DNA of 64,000 nucleotides from Actinoplanes lutulentus (GCF_003259845.1 NZ_QLMJ01000002.1:186001-250000); one strand, 5' to 3'; numbered from the stretch's first letter, positions 25,283-34,069 are shown. The notes: generated from the sequence alone by a model not told the origin. Numbers and translations: made by a program.

Positions 25283-26116
25283 GTGCCCAGCCGAACCGTG
25301 CCGCCGGCCTCGCAGGCCACGCCGGGCGCGGCCGAGGACGAGAGCCAGTCACGTTCCATCGCCGCCGTCGAGCGCGCCATGGACGTTCTGCTCTACTTCG
25401 GCCGTACCGACCAACCGGATCTCGGAGTGACCGAGATCGCCACCGCGCTCGGTCTCACCAAGGCCGCTGTGCACCGCATCCTGACCGCCCTGCGCAGCCG
25501 CGAGCTGATCACCGTGGACCCGGCCACCCGCCGGTACGCCCTCGGCCACGCCGCCGTCGCCCTCGGCCGTGCCTACCTGGCCCGCACGGACGTGCGCGCG
25601 ATGGCAGCGCCGGAGCTCAAGCACCTCTCCGAGCGCACCCAGGAGACGGCGACCCTGTCGCTGCGGCGCGGCGACACCCGGCTCTACGTCGACCAGGTGG
25701 TGCCGGACCAGGAGCTGCGGCTTGAGGTGAGCCTCGGCATCCCGTTCCCGCTCAACGCGGGCGCCTCGTCCAAGGCGTTCCTGGCGTTCCTGCCCGACTT
25801 CGAGGTCGAGGCGTACCTCACCCGGCACCCCCTCGCGGCGGTGACCGACAAGACCATCACCGAGCCGGCGAAACTGCGCAAGGACCTGGCGACGGTACGC
25901 AAGCGGGGGTACTCGACCTCGCTCGGCGAACGCCAGGCCGGCGCCGCGTCGATCGCGGCACCGATCTTCGACCACGACGCCCGGGTGGTCGCCGTGATCA
26001 GCCTGGCCGGGCCGGCGCTGCGCTTCAAGCCGGACGCCGACACGTCGGCGGTCTCCGACCTCAAGGAAGCGGCCGCCCGCATCTCCGCCCAGCTCGGTTA
26101 CCAGCCCCGCCCCTGA
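25283..26116 (+). CDS. IclR-family transcriptional regulator
   Basis: 277 aa. A winged helix near residues 30-90 (SIAAVERAMDVLLYF, LGLTKAAVHRILTALRSREL) is followed by the IclR effector domain (GYSTSLGERQAGAASIAAPI). The start is GTG 25283 with GGGGGAG 7 bp upstream. IclR proteins usually control adjacent catabolic operons in response to small acids, and this one lies between two such operons. Possible operators are described for 25114-25282 and 26869-26921, and related half-sites precede the nitrilase-fold gene. Confidence 0.95.
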   Translation: MPSRTVPPASQATPGAAEDESQSRSIAAVERAMDVLLYFGRTDQPDLGVTEIATALGLTKAAVHRILTALRSRELITVDPATRRYALGHAAVALGRAYLARTDVRAMAAPELKHLSERTQETATLSLRRGDTRLYVDQVVPDQELRLEVSLGIPFPLNAGASSKAFLAFLPDFEVEAYLTRHPLAAVTDKTITEPAKLRKDLATVRKRGYSTSLGERQAGAASIAAPIFDHDARVVAVISLAGPALRFKPDADTSAVSDLKEAAARISAQLGYQPRP

Positions 26117-26120
26117 CCGC

Positions 26121-26159
26121 GTGTCGATTTCGGGTGCGATCGGCGCCCGAAATCGACAC
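26121..26159. repeat. 39-bp palindrome family A, solitary copy between convergent genes
   Basis: GTGTCGATTTCGGG pairs with CCCGAAATCGACAC, the best-paired member of family A. It lies between the convergent IclR and membrane-protein genes, where it could act as a bidirectional terminator. Confidence 0.92.
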
Positions 26160-26172
26160 ACACGCGGGGTGG

Positions 26173-26868
26173 CTAGAGGTTGGCCAGCGGTTTGGCGACG
26201 CCGAGCAGGCCGGCCAGCAGCACTGAACCCCAGATCGTCCAGACGTACGGGAGGCACCCGTTCACGCTGCGCTTGAGAGCCGTCTCGGTCGCCGCGTCGG
26301 CGGTGCCGGCCATCACCGCGCCGAACGCCGGTCCGAACGCCTTCAGGGTCTGCCGGATCCCGAGACCGGCCGCGATGGCGATCGCGTAGAGCAGCACCTT
26401 GCCGCCCAGCCACTTCGGGTTGGTGGTCACCCCGAACGGCTCGCTCACCATGAGCGTGAAGAGGCCCGCGCCGAACATGCCGGCGATCACCGCGAGCCGG
26501 ATCGCGTAGTCCACCCGGCGTACCACGGGGTGTTTTCCAGGCTCGTGATGGTCGGTCCACATCAGCCAGATCCAGACGAACGCGAAGATCCACAGCGGGA
26601 CCAGCAGCCACCAGGGCAGCAGCTTGATCCCCCAGAGTGAGCCGCCGTGCTCGTCCAGCGAGATCAGCGTGAGGCCGCTGGGCAGGAACAGGATCAGGCA
26701 GATCTTCGGCCCGAGGTCCAGACCAAGCATGATCTTCAGCGCGGTGAGCCGGGCGGCGGGAGTCAGGTCGGGGTTGATCACGAATCTGCTGGAGTAGAAG
26801 ACGCCGAGGTCCCCGCCGAGCCAGAAGACCATGAGCACGATGTGCAGGTAGAGGAACGCTTCGAGCAT
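26173..26868 (-). CDS. Integral membrane protein, DUF2269/CopD-like
   Basis: 231 aa with six or so membrane segments. The start LHIVLMVFWLGGDLGVFY, with a His in the first helix, and MWTDHHEPGKH in the middle loop suggest a haem or metal-binding membrane protein of the CopD/DUF2269 kind. It is transcribed away from the MaoC operon. The same divergent region carries candidate IclR-type half-sites. Function unknown. Confidence 0.8.
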   Translation of the reverse strand: MLEAFLYLHIVLMVFWLGGDLGVFYSSRFVINPDLTPAARLTALKIMLGLDLGPKICLILFLPSGLTLISLDEHGGSLWGIKLLPWWLLVPLWIFAFVWIWLMWTDHHEPGKHPVVRRVDYAIRLAVIAGMFGAGLFTLMVSEPFGVTTNPKWLGGKVLLYAIAIAAGLGIRQTLKAFGPAFGAVMAGTADAATETALKRSVNGCLPYVWTIWGSVLLAGLLGVAKPLANL

Positions 26869-26921
26869 GGCGTAGATGGAAACACCTTTCCACTGTGCGA
26901 AACAAGTGCTAGCTTCGCCCC
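26869..26921. promoter_or_regulatory. Divergent promoter region with GGAAA-N4-TTTCC palindrome
   Basis: GGAAACACCTTTCC (26878-26891) is a perfect inverted repeat and is followed by TGCGAAAC, a half-site like those near 25137 and 25212. The region is only 53 bp long and serves the membrane protein (minus) and the 11-gene operon (plus). Confidence 0.5.
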
Positions 26922-27389
26922 ATGCTCGGCCGCTATTACGAAGACTTCACCGTCGGTGACACCTACCACCACCCGCTCGGTCGCACCATCTCCGAGGCGG
27001 ACAACACGTGGTTCACGCTCCTGACGCTGAACACCAATCAGAGCCACTTCAACGCTGACTACGCGGCCGGTACGCCGTACAAGAAACTGCTGGTGAACTC
27101 GACCCTCACGGTCGCGATCGTCACCGGGATCTCGGTGCCGGACGTGAGTCAGCATGCCTTCGCGAACCTGGGCTGGGAAGAGATCAAGATGCCCAACCCG
27201 GTCTTCGTCGGCGACACCATCTACGCCAGGTCCACGGTTCTCGACCTGCGTGAGTCGAAGTCGCGGCCGTACGCCGGGATCGTGAAGGTCTTCACGACCG
27301 GCTTCAACCAGGACGGCGTCGACGTCATCACCTGGACCCGGACCATGCTCACCTACAAACGCGGCCACGGACCTTCCAGTGCGCCTTGA
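26922..27389 (+). CDS. MaoC-like hydratase (mesaconyl-/itaconyl-/beta-methylmalyl-CoA type)
   Basis: 155 aa, single hot-dog domain. The motif SEADNTWFTLLTLNTNQSHF contains the catalytic Asp and His spaced as in R-specific hydratases of the mesaconyl-CoA group, followed by LLVNSTLTVAIVTG. It would add or remove water from a branched enoyl-CoA. ATG 26922 is the first gene of the operon, and the following gene overlaps it by 11 bp. With the CitE-like lyase and CoA transferase downstream this resembles the itaconate or mesaconate to citramalyl-CoA route. Confidence 0.9.
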   Translation: MLGRYYEDFTVGDTYHHPLGRTISEADNTWFTLLTLNTNQSHFNADYAAGTPYKKLLVNSTLTVAIVTGISVPDVSQHAFANLGWEEIKMPNPVFVGDTIYARSTVLDLRESKSRPYAGIVKVFTTGFNQDGVDVITWTRTMLTYKRGHGPSSAP

Positions 27390-28389
27390 CCTGCAGCCCT
27401 GGGGCGAGACGATGGCCGAGCTGGTCATCGCCGCCCGGGCTGCCGAGGCGGCGGGCGCCGGCGTGGTCTGGGCGCCCGAGCTGCACCGCAGCGCGTTCAC
27501 CACGGCCGCGGCCCTGGCCACCGGCACCAGCAAGGTCGCCGGCGGTGAGGCCCGGATCGGTGTCGGCACCGGGATCGCCCTGGCGTTCGCCCGGTCCGCG
27601 ATGCTGACCGCGATCGCCGCCGCCGACCTGGACGAGCTCTCCGAGGGCCGGTTCCGGCTCGGCCTCGGCACCGGGGTGGCCCGGCTCAACCAGGACTGGC
27701 ACGGCGTCGAGTTCGAGCGGCCGCTGCCCCGGCTGCGCGACACCGTGGCGATCATCCGCAAGGTGCTGGCCGGCGGGGATCCGATCAACCACAAGGGTGT
27801 CCGGTCGATCCGGGTGCGGGGCTGGCGCCGGCCGTACGCCCCGGTCCGCGAGCACATCCCGATCTATCTGGCCGGGGTCGGCCCGGCGATGGTCGCGCTG
27901 GCCGGCGAGGTGGCCGACGGGTGGATCGCCCACGAGCTCTGCCCGCCCGCGGACCTGCGGGACCGGATCCTGCCGATCCTCGGCAAGGCCGGGAGACCTG
28001 ACTTCGACGTCGTCGCGGCCGCCTGCTGCTCGGTCGACGACGACCCCGCGACCGCCCGGCGGCGGGCCGCCAACGTGGTCGGGTTCTACGCCTCGGTGCG
28101 CTCCTACGCGGAGACCTTCGGCGCGGCCGGCTTCGGCGAGGTCTGCGAGAACGCCAGCAACGCCCTGCGCAACGGCCGTCCGGCTGACGACCTCGGACAC
28201 CTCGTCCCGGACGAGATGGTCGACGCGTACACGATCGCCGGGACACCGGCACAGTGCGCCGCGAAGATCGCCGCCTATGACGGCCTCGCGGACGCGATCA
28301 AGCTTTCCCCGCCCTCCTACGGCCTGCCCGCCGAGGAGGTCCGGGAGTCACAGGACCGTCTGCTCGAACTGGTGGGGAGCCTGCGATGA
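27379..28389 (+). CDS. LLM-class (F420 or flavin-dependent) oxidoreductase
   Basis: 336 aa from GTG 27379, overlapping the MaoC gene by 11 bp. Luciferase-like TIM barrel: VVWAPELHRSAF, LGLGTGVARLN, PIYLAGVGPAMVALAGEVADGW. The GLGTG and GEVADG motifs are typical of F420-dependent members. It probably reduces or oxidises an alicyclic or unsaturated intermediate. A full complement of 11 coupled genes starts here with the hydratase. Confidence 0.9.
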   Translation: MRLDLQPWGETMAELVIAARAAEAAGAGVVWAPELHRSAFTTAAALATGTSKVAGGEARIGVGTGIALAFARSAMLTAIAAADLDELSEGRFRLGLGTGVARLNQDWHGVEFERPLPRLRDTVAIIRKVLAGGDPINHKGVRSIRVRGWRRPYAPVREHIPIYLAGVGPAMVALAGEVADGWIAHELCPPADLRDRILPILGKAGRPDFDVVAAACCSVDDDPATARRRAANVVGFYASVRSYAETFGAAGFGEVCENASNALRNGRPADDLGHLVPDEMVDAYTIAGTPAQCAAKIAAYDGLADAIKLSPPSYGLPAEEVRESQDRLLELVGSLR

Positions 28390-29585
28390 GACCACTCGAG
28401 GACATCCGGATCATCGCGGTCGAGCAGTACGGCGCCGGACCGTTCGGCTCGGTGCACCTCGCCGACCTCGGCGCCGACGTCATCAAGATCGAGGAGCCGG
28501 CCACCGGCGGCGACGTCGGCCGGTACGTCCCGCCGTACGCGCAGGACGAGGACTCGCTCTTCTTCGAGACGTTCAACCGGGGCAAGCGGTCGGTGTCGCT
28601 CGACCTGGCCACCGCGGCCGGCCGGGAGGTCTTCGAGGACCTGGTCCGGCACGCCGACGCGGTCTACTCGAACCTGCGCGGTGACGTCCCCGCGAAGATC
28701 GGCATCACCTATGACCAGCTCAAACACATCAACCCGAGCATCGTCTGCTGCTCGCTGACCGGGTTCGGGATGACCGGGCCACGAGCGAAACAGCCCGGGT
28801 ACGACTACATCCTCCAGGGCCTGGCCGGCTGGATGGACCTGACCGGTGAGCCCGGCGGACCGCCCGCGAAATCCGGGCTGTCCATCGTCGACTACTCCGG
28901 CGGTTTCGTCGCCGCGATCTCCCTGCTCGCCGGCGTGCACGCGGCCCGCCGCGACGGCCGGGGCATGGACTGCGACCTGAGCCTCTTCGACACCGCGATC
29001 GGGATGCTGACGTATCCGGCCGCGTGGCACCTCAACGCCGGCTTCACGCCCGAGCGCACCCGCTATTCCGCGCACCCGTCGCTCGTGCCGTTCCAGCTCT
29101 TCCCGTCGGCTGACGGCTGGGTGGTGGTCGGCTGCGCCAAGGAGAAGTTCTGGCAGCGCCTCGTCACCGTCCTCGATGTCGGCATCTTGCGGGAGCCCCG
29201 GTTCGCCACCTTCGCCGACCGCCGCGAGCACGCCGCCGAGCTGTTGCCGCTGCTGGAGGGCATCTTCGCGACCCGGGACACCGCCGACTGGCTCGCCGTT
29301 CTGGAACCCGCCGGCATCCCGTGCGGCCCGGTCAACGACGTCGCGGCCGCTCTGCGTGATCCGCACACCCTCGCGCGCGGTCTCGTCGTCGAGACCGAGC
29401 ACCCGCGGTACGGCACTGTCAAACAGGTCGCTTCGCCGGTCCGGGTGGGCGATCAGCCGCCGGCTTATCGCCGGGCACCCCGGCGAGGAGAAGACCTTGG
29501 GTACGTGTCCGAGCTCCTCGATTACTCGCCGGAACAGCTGGAGAAACTCCGTGCGGCCGGCGCCTTCGGCAAGGTGGCCGAGTGA
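28386..29585 (+). CDS. Class III CoA transferase (CaiB/BaiF family)
   Basis: 399 aa. The family N-terminus VEQYGAGPFGSVHLADLGADVIKIE, GLAGWMDLTGEPGGPP and the catalytic Asp in GRGMDCDLSLFD (near residue 195, slightly later than in the smallest members) are present. It transfers CoA from a donor such as succinyl-CoA to a carboxylic acid, activating it for the hydratases and lyase in the same operon. It overlaps both neighbours by 4 bp. Confidence 0.95.
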   Translation: MRPLEDIRIIAVEQYGAGPFGSVHLADLGADVIKIEEPATGGDVGRYVPPYAQDEDSLFFETFNRGKRSVSLDLATAAGREVFEDLVRHADAVYSNLRGDVPAKIGITYDQLKHINPSIVCCSLTGFGMTGPRAKQPGYDYILQGLAGWMDLTGEPGGPPAKSGLSIVDYSGGFVAAISLLAGVHAARRDGRGMDCDLSLFDTAIGMLTYPAAWHLNAGFTPERTRYSAHPSLVPFQLFPSADGWVVVGCAKEKFWQRLVTVLDVGILREPRFATFADRREHAAELLPLLEGIFATRDTADWLAVLEPAGIPCGPVNDVAAALRDPHTLARGLVVETEHPRYGTVKQVASPVRVGDQPPAYRRAPRRGEDLGYVSELLDYSPEQLEKLRAAGAFGKVAE

Positions 29586-30865
29586 ACGACCGTCCCGCCG
29601 CGGTCGTGCTGGCGGAATGGGCGGCGGGCCTCACCTATGAGGACCTGCCCGCCGACGTCGTCGCCGCCGCCCGGGACCACCTGATCGATGCCGCCGGCTG
29701 TGCTGTCGCCGGCATCCGCAGAGCCGCCGCCGATCCCGCGCTCACCGTCGCGCGCGGGCTCGGCGGCCCACCCGAGGCACGGCTGTTCACCGGCGAGCGG
29801 GTCGGCGCCGTGGCGGCCGCTTTCGGTAACGCGGTGGCCGTGCACGCCCTCGACTTCGATGACACGCACGCTGGTGGACTCGTTCATGCCAGCGCTGTGT
29901 GCGTACCCACGGCTCTGGCCCTGGGGGAACAGACCGGGGCTCGCGGCAGCGAGATGGTGACCGCGCTGGTCGCGGGGTTGGAAGTGATGTGCCGGTTGGG
30001 CGGCGCGGCGCCGCACGCGTTCCACGCACGCGGCCTGCATGCGACCTCGATGTGCGGGCCGGTCGCGGCCGCTGTCACCGCCGGAAAACTGCTCGGCCTG
30101 GACGCGGCGGCACTGACCGACGCGATCGGGATCGCGGCCAGTGGCGCGAGCGGGCTGCTCGAATTCCTGCACAGCCCGGCCAGCACCAAACAGCTGCATC
30201 CCGGAACCGCCGCGGCGAACGGCATCATCGCGGCGCGGCTCGCCGCGGCCGGAGCGAGCGGTCCGGATTCGTCGCTCGATGGTTCCTACGGACTCTTTCG
30301 CGCGCTTGCCGGGCGCGAACCGGACGTGGGCGCGCTGCTCGGCGAGTTGGGTGAGCGATGGGAAACCACCCGGATCGGGATCAAACCGTATCCGGCCTGC
30401 CAGCTCACTCATGCCTCGATCGACGCGGCCGGGGAATTCGCCGGCAGCGCGCCCGCCTCACTCACCGTGACCCTGCACCCGGATGCCATGCCGATCGTGG
30501 CCGGGCCGGAGAAGCGGCGGCCACGCAGTGCCTATGAGGCGAAGTTCAGCGTGTACTGGTGTGTCGCCGCGATGGTGGTGGACGGGTGGGTCGACCTGGA
30601 CACGTTCACCGACCTGGACCGGCCGGACGTGCTGGACCTGGCGTCCCGGATCACCGTGGTCCTCTCCCCGGACCGCTCGGTCGTGGCGGCCGACGCTCCG
30701 GGAATCGTCGCCGGTGATGACGGGCGGGTGTCCCGGGTGGAGCGCTCGACCGGCGGGGGAGCGCGTACCAAAGCCGCCGCGAATCTCGGACCCGGCGCCG
30801 GCGCGGTCTTCGCGGCCGATGACCCGGCCGCTCTGCTGGACGCTATCGAAGGGTGCCTCACGTGA
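29582..30865 (+). CDS. MmgE/PrpD family protein
   Basis: 427 aa. The family is recognised from DHLIDAAGCAVAGIRRAA, the conserved DFDDTHAGGLVHASAV segment, GITAxAASGASGLLEF-like residues at 180-195, and KPYPACQLTHASIDAA. Family members include 2-methylcitrate dehydratase and cis-aconitate decarboxylase, both of which act on small tricarboxylates. In this context it probably dehydrates, isomerises or decarboxylates a citrate- or maleate-like acid. GTG start at 29582 overlaps by 4 bp. Confidence 0.92.
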   Translation: MNDRPAAVVLAEWAAGLTYEDLPADVVAAARDHLIDAAGCAVAGIRRAAADPALTVARGLGGPPEARLFTGERVGAVAAAFGNAVAVHALDFDDTHAGGLVHASAVCVPTALALGEQTGARGSEMVTALVAGLEVMCRLGGAAPHAFHARGLHATSMCGPVAAAVTAGKLLGLDAAALTDAIGIAASGASGLLEFLHSPASTKQLHPGTAAANGIIAARLAAAGASGPDSSLDGSYGLFRALAGREPDVGALLGELGERWETTRIGIKPYPACQLTHASIDAAGEFAGSAPASLTVTLHPDAMPIVAGPEKRRPRSAYEAKFSVYWCVAAMVVDGWVDLDTFTDLDRPDVLDLASRITVVLSPDRSVVAADAPGIVAGDDGRVSRVERSTGGGARTKAAANLGPGAGAVFAADDPAALLDAIEGCLT

Positions 30866-31821
30866 CCGTGTATCTACCGGCGGTGCCGGGCTATTCGTTG
30901 CTGGCCGACACCGGCGTCGCCGCGACCGACGTGGTGCACGTGACCGAATATGTCGCCTCCGCCGACCTCTCGCTTGATGCGGAGCGCGCGGCGTTTCTCG
31001 GTGATCACGTCGTGCCGATCTCCCGGGTCCCGGTCGAGGCGATCTACGGCTCGGACGCGTCCTATGCCGTCGCCGTCACCGCTCATCCGGGAGGTGGGAC
31101 GCTGCTCACCGACGGCGACGACGTGCTGCGGGTCGCCGATGGCGTCGTGTATCTGCCCAGCGTGCACACGGTCTCCGGGGACTTCCGGGATCAGTACCGC
31201 TGGTGCCTCACCCGCATCGCGGAACTGCTGGCCGTCGCCGGTCTGGACATGACCTCGCTGGTCCGGACCGTTGACTACACGGCCACCGCGACCCGCGCCG
31301 AATACCCGCGGTGCGGCCGGCCCCGCAAGGAGCTGCTGCCCGGTCCGGTGCACCCGGGCGCCGCCGGGATCCTGGTCGACGTGCCGGTCGCGCGAGGTGC
31401 GCAGGTGTCGCTCGACGCGATCGCCGCCTCCGGCCCGCTGACCGTTCTCAATCCCGGTTGGGCGCGGTACGACACGCTCACCTACAAACCCGCTGTCCGG
31501 GCCGGTGACACGATCTATCTGGCCGGGTTCGGCGCGCTCGACCCGGTCAGCCAGCTGGCGCTGCACGACGGGGACCTGGTCGCGCAGACCGAGTTCATCT
31601 ACGCGAGCATCGAGACCGTGCTGGCTTCGGGGGGCGCAACCGGTTCTGATGTGACCGCGCTCGTCGAGTATCTGACGCCGGCGGCGGTTGCTGCTTACCC
31701 TTCGACGCGCGCGTTGCGGGAGAAGCACTTCCCGAACGCTGCCGTGACGTCGGTGGTCTGCTCGGCGCTGCTGCGACCGGAGTTCCTGCTGGAGACCGTG
31801 CCGACGGCGGTGGTGTCGTGA
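30862..31821 (+). CDS. Multi-domain RidA/YjgF-like protein
   Basis: 319 aa from GTG 30862, which overlaps the preceding stop by 4 bp (GTGA); an upstream codon at 30853 is less likely. Three RidA-type segments are seen: a partial one (about 10-75, VVHVTEYVASADLS ... VPVEAIYG), a complete one (about 80-180, YLPSVHTVSGDFRDQ ... ILVDVPVARGA) and another (about 205-315, IYLAGFGALDP ... SVVCSALLRPEFLLE). Single-domain RidA proteins hydrolyse imines and enamines. The multi-domain form may act on a pathway intermediate or be structural. Confidence 0.82.
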   Translation: MTVYLPAVPGYSLLADTGVAATDVVHVTEYVASADLSLDAERAAFLGDHVVPISRVPVEAIYGSDASYAVAVTAHPGGGTLLTDGDDVLRVADGVVYLPSVHTVSGDFRDQYRWCLTRIAELLAVAGLDMTSLVRTVDYTATATRAEYPRCGRPRKELLPGPVHPGAAGILVDVPVARGAQVSLDAIAASGPLTVLNPGWARYDTLTYKPAVRAGDTIYLAGFGALDPVSQLALHDGDLVAQTEFIYASIETVLASGGATGSDVTALVEYLTPAAVAAYPSTRALREKHFPNAAVTSVVCSALLRPEFLLETVPTAVVS

Positions 31822-32276
31822 CGCTGCTGTCTCCTTCGCTTCTCGACCGGATCGGTGAAGAGGTCGTCTACACCGCGCCGGAGCCGCTCGGGCGGGCCGC
31901 GATCCGGTACTTCGCGCTGGCCACCGGTGACACCGATCCGGCGCACCTGGCCGGCGACATCGCCCCGCCGACGCTGATCTGCGAGACGAATCAATACGCG
32001 AACCTGCCCCGGGACACCGACGGTTATGCCGGGCACGGATGGCATCTGGACGTGCCGGGCACCCGCCTCGTGCGGGGCGGCAACGCGTATCGCTTCGAGC
32101 GGCCGGTGCTGCCGTCGACGGTGGTGACCGCGCGCTGGAAGCTCGCCGACATCACCGAGCGGGTCACCGGGAGCGGCAAGCGGATGCTCGTGGTCACGTC
32201 GGTCGCCACCTACACCGACCAGCACGGGCTGGTGCTCGTCGTGAACGAGGAGTCGCTGATCTATGTCGAGCGATGA
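31818..32276 (+). CDS. Hot-dog dehydratase, N-terminal (FAS1-type/MaoC_N) subunit
   Basis: 152 aa. Single hot-dog fold with RYFALATGDTDPAH in the place of the catalytic motif, then RLVRGGNAYRFERPV, typical of MaoC-dehydratase N-terminal subunits that lack catalytic residues. It should form a heterodimer with the next gene, as HadA/HadB or the ChsH1/ChsH2 pair do. GTG start at 31818 overlaps the preceding gene by 4 bp. Confidence 0.85.
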   Translation: MTLLSPSLLDRIGEEVVYTAPEPLGRAAIRYFALATGDTDPAHLAGDIAPPTLICETNQYANLPRDTDGYAGHGWHLDVPGTRLVRGGNAYRFERPVLPSTVVTARWKLADITERVTGSGKRMLVVTSVATYTDQHGLVLVVNEESLIYVER

Positions 32277-32664
32277 GCTGGTGTTCGTCCGGACGATCGA
32301 ACTGCCGGACATGATCGCCTATGCGGGTGCTACCTGGGACTGGCACAAGCTGCACTACGACAGCGCCTATCTGGCGTCGCGTGGCCTTGATCGGCCGGTG
32401 GTGGACGGGCAGGTCTTCGGGGCTTATCTCGCGATCGCGCTGCGGGAGTGGTTCGGCGCGGAGGCGGTGATCTCGGCGCTGTCGTTCCGGTTCAAGAACC
32501 TGGTGTTCGCCGGGGAGACGATCCGGTGCGTGGGGGTTCCCTCTGAGTCCGCTGCGGCATCCGCCACCGCCTCTCGCAAGATCGAGATTGACCTGCGGGT
32601 CGAGGTCGTCGAGGACGGGCGGATCGCTGTCGCTCCGGCGTCGGCGACCCTGACCGTGCCATGA
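32263..32664 (+). CDS. Hot-dog dehydratase, catalytic MaoC subunit
   Basis: 133 aa. Contains ATWDWHKLHYD, the DxxxxH-type active site of MaoC hydratases, and VVDGQVFGAYLA. It overlaps the partner subunit by 14 bp, which supports a two-subunit enoyl-CoA hydratase. Substrate probably a bulky or branched enoyl-CoA, as for other heteromeric members. Confidence 0.88.
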   Translation: MSSDELVFVRTIELPDMIAYAGATWDWHKLHYDSAYLASRGLDRPVVDGQVFGAYLAIALREWFGAEAVISALSFRFKNLVFAGETIRCVGVPSESAAASATASRKIEIDLRVEVVEDGRIAVAPASATLTVP

Positions 32665-33773
32665 GCGTTGCCATAGCCGGCGCCGCCGAATGTGATCTCG
32701 GCAAGACCGGCAAGTCCATCCTGGAGCTGCAGACACAGGCCGTCACCCGGGCGCTCGCCGACGCCGGGCTCACCCTCGCCGACGTGGACGGGATCGCCAC
32801 CAACGGGATCTCCCGCTTTTCGGCCACCCAGCTCGCGGACTATCTGGGGCTCCAGCCGTCCTGGAGCGACTCCAGCTTCGCGGGCGGCGCGGTCTTCGAG
32901 ATGTACGTGGCGCGGGCCGCTCAAGCGATCAGTTCCGGACAGTGTTCGACCGTTGTTATCTCGTACGCCAGCAATCAGCGCTCCGCACGCAGCCGCAAGC
33001 TGACCGGGGTTTACGAAGAAGGCACGCCGGAGGCGGCCTTCGAGGAGCCGTACCGCCCGCTGTATCCGATCTCGTATTACGCGATGGTCGCGCAGCGTTA
33101 CCTGCACACCTACGGTCTTTCCCGGGCCGATCTGGCCGGTGTCGCGGTCGCGGCGCGGGACCGTGCGCAGCTCAACCCAGCTGCGTGGACCTACGGCAAG
33201 GGGCCGCTGACCGTCGATGAGGTTCTTGCCGCGCCGATGATCTCGTCGCCGCTCGGGGCGCTGGACTGCTGTCTCGTCACCGACGGTGGGGGAGCGGTGG
33301 TGTTGACCTCGCTGTCCCGCGCCCGTGACCTTCCCAAGCCTCCGGTCACGGTGATGGGGTACGGGGAGGCCCTGACTCACACCGGGATGGCGACCGCACC
33401 CGACCTGCTCCGGACCGGCGCGATCGAATCCGGTCAGCGGGCGTTCGCTCGGGCCGGTCTCGCACCGGCTGACGTGGACGTGGTGCAGCTCTACGACTCC
33501 TTCACCATCTCGGTGCCGCTCGGGCTGGAGGCGCTCGGGTTCGCCGCGCCCGGCGAGGGGCTGTCGGTGACGCTGCCGCACAACACCGGTGGGGGTGGGC
33601 TCGCCTACTGCCATCCCGGGCAGCTCGGGGTGTTGCTGCTGGTCGAAGCGGTGCGGCAGCTGCGGGGGGAGTGCGGGGCGCGGCAGGTGCCTGATGCTTC
33701 GGTGGCGCTGGCCCATGGCACCGGCGGGATCTTCTCCAGCCACGCGACGGTCATCCTGGGGGTGGACCGGTGA
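32661..33773 (+). CDS. Thiolase-like protein (Ltp2/SCP-x type), probable retro-aldolase or acyltransferase
   Basis: 370 aa. Thiolase fold of the lipid-transfer-protein group. At the site of the usual nucleophilic Cys the sequence reads WSDSSFAGGAVFE, with no Cys. The C-terminal block is NTGGGGLAYCHPGQLG. Ltp2-type retro-aldolases also lack this Cys and work with a DUF35 partner, and a DUF35 gene follows immediately. A role in cleaving a beta-hydroxyacyl-CoA is therefore more likely than Claisen thiolysis. ATG 32661 overlaps by 4 bp on both sides. Confidence 0.88.
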   Translation: MSVAIAGAAECDLGKTGKSILELQTQAVTRALADAGLTLADVDGIATNGISRFSATQLADYLGLQPSWSDSSFAGGAVFEMYVARAAQAISSGQCSTVVISYASNQRSARSRKLTGVYEEGTPEAAFEEPYRPLYPISYYAMVAQRYLHTYGLSRADLAGVAVAARDRAQLNPAAWTYGKGPLTVDEVLAAPMISSPLGALDCCLVTDGGGAVVLTSLSRARDLPKPPVTVMGYGEALTHTGMATAPDLLRTGAIESGQRAFARAGLAPADVDVVQLYDSFTISVPLGLEALGFAAPGEGLSVTLPHNTGGGGLAYCHPGQLGVLLLVEAVRQLRGECGARQVPDASVALAHGTGGIFSSHATVILGVDR

Positions 33774-34066
33774 TCTTGCAGTTCTGCCGTTCCTGTCAGA
33801 AATATCAGTACTATCCGCGACCTATCTGTGTCGCCTGCGGCGGCGACGATCTCTGGCCCGTCGAAGCGGCCGGCACCGGCGTCGTGGACAGCTTCACCGT
33901 GGTGCACCGCGCGGAGACGCCGTACACCGTCGCCCGGGTCAGCCTCACCGAGGGCCCGATTGTGCTCACCCATCTGGTCGACATCCCCGATCCCGTCTGC
34001 GATCAGCCCGTCCGACTCGACTGGCGCGACGGCCTACCGGTCTTCCGTCCCTCTCTCCCGGAGTAA
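33770..34066 (+). CDS. DUF35 zinc-ribbon/OB-fold partner of the thiolase-like protein
   Basis: 98 aa from GTG 33770. A rubredoxin-like zinc ribbon CRSCQ ... CVACGG is followed by an OB-fold (VDSFTVVHRAE ... LTHLVDI). DUF35 proteins bind thiolase-like enzymes and are required for aldolase or thiolase activity in steroid side-chain and benzylsuccinate pathways. Overlaps the thiolase-like gene by 4 bp and lies 3 bp before the acyl-CoA dehydrogenase. Confidence 0.92.
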   Translation: MILQFCRSCQKYQYYPRPICVACGGDDLWPVEAAGTGVVDSFTVVHRAETPYTVARVSLTEGPIVLTHLVDIPDPVCDQPVRLDWRDGLPVFRPSLPE

Positions 34067-34069
34067 CGC

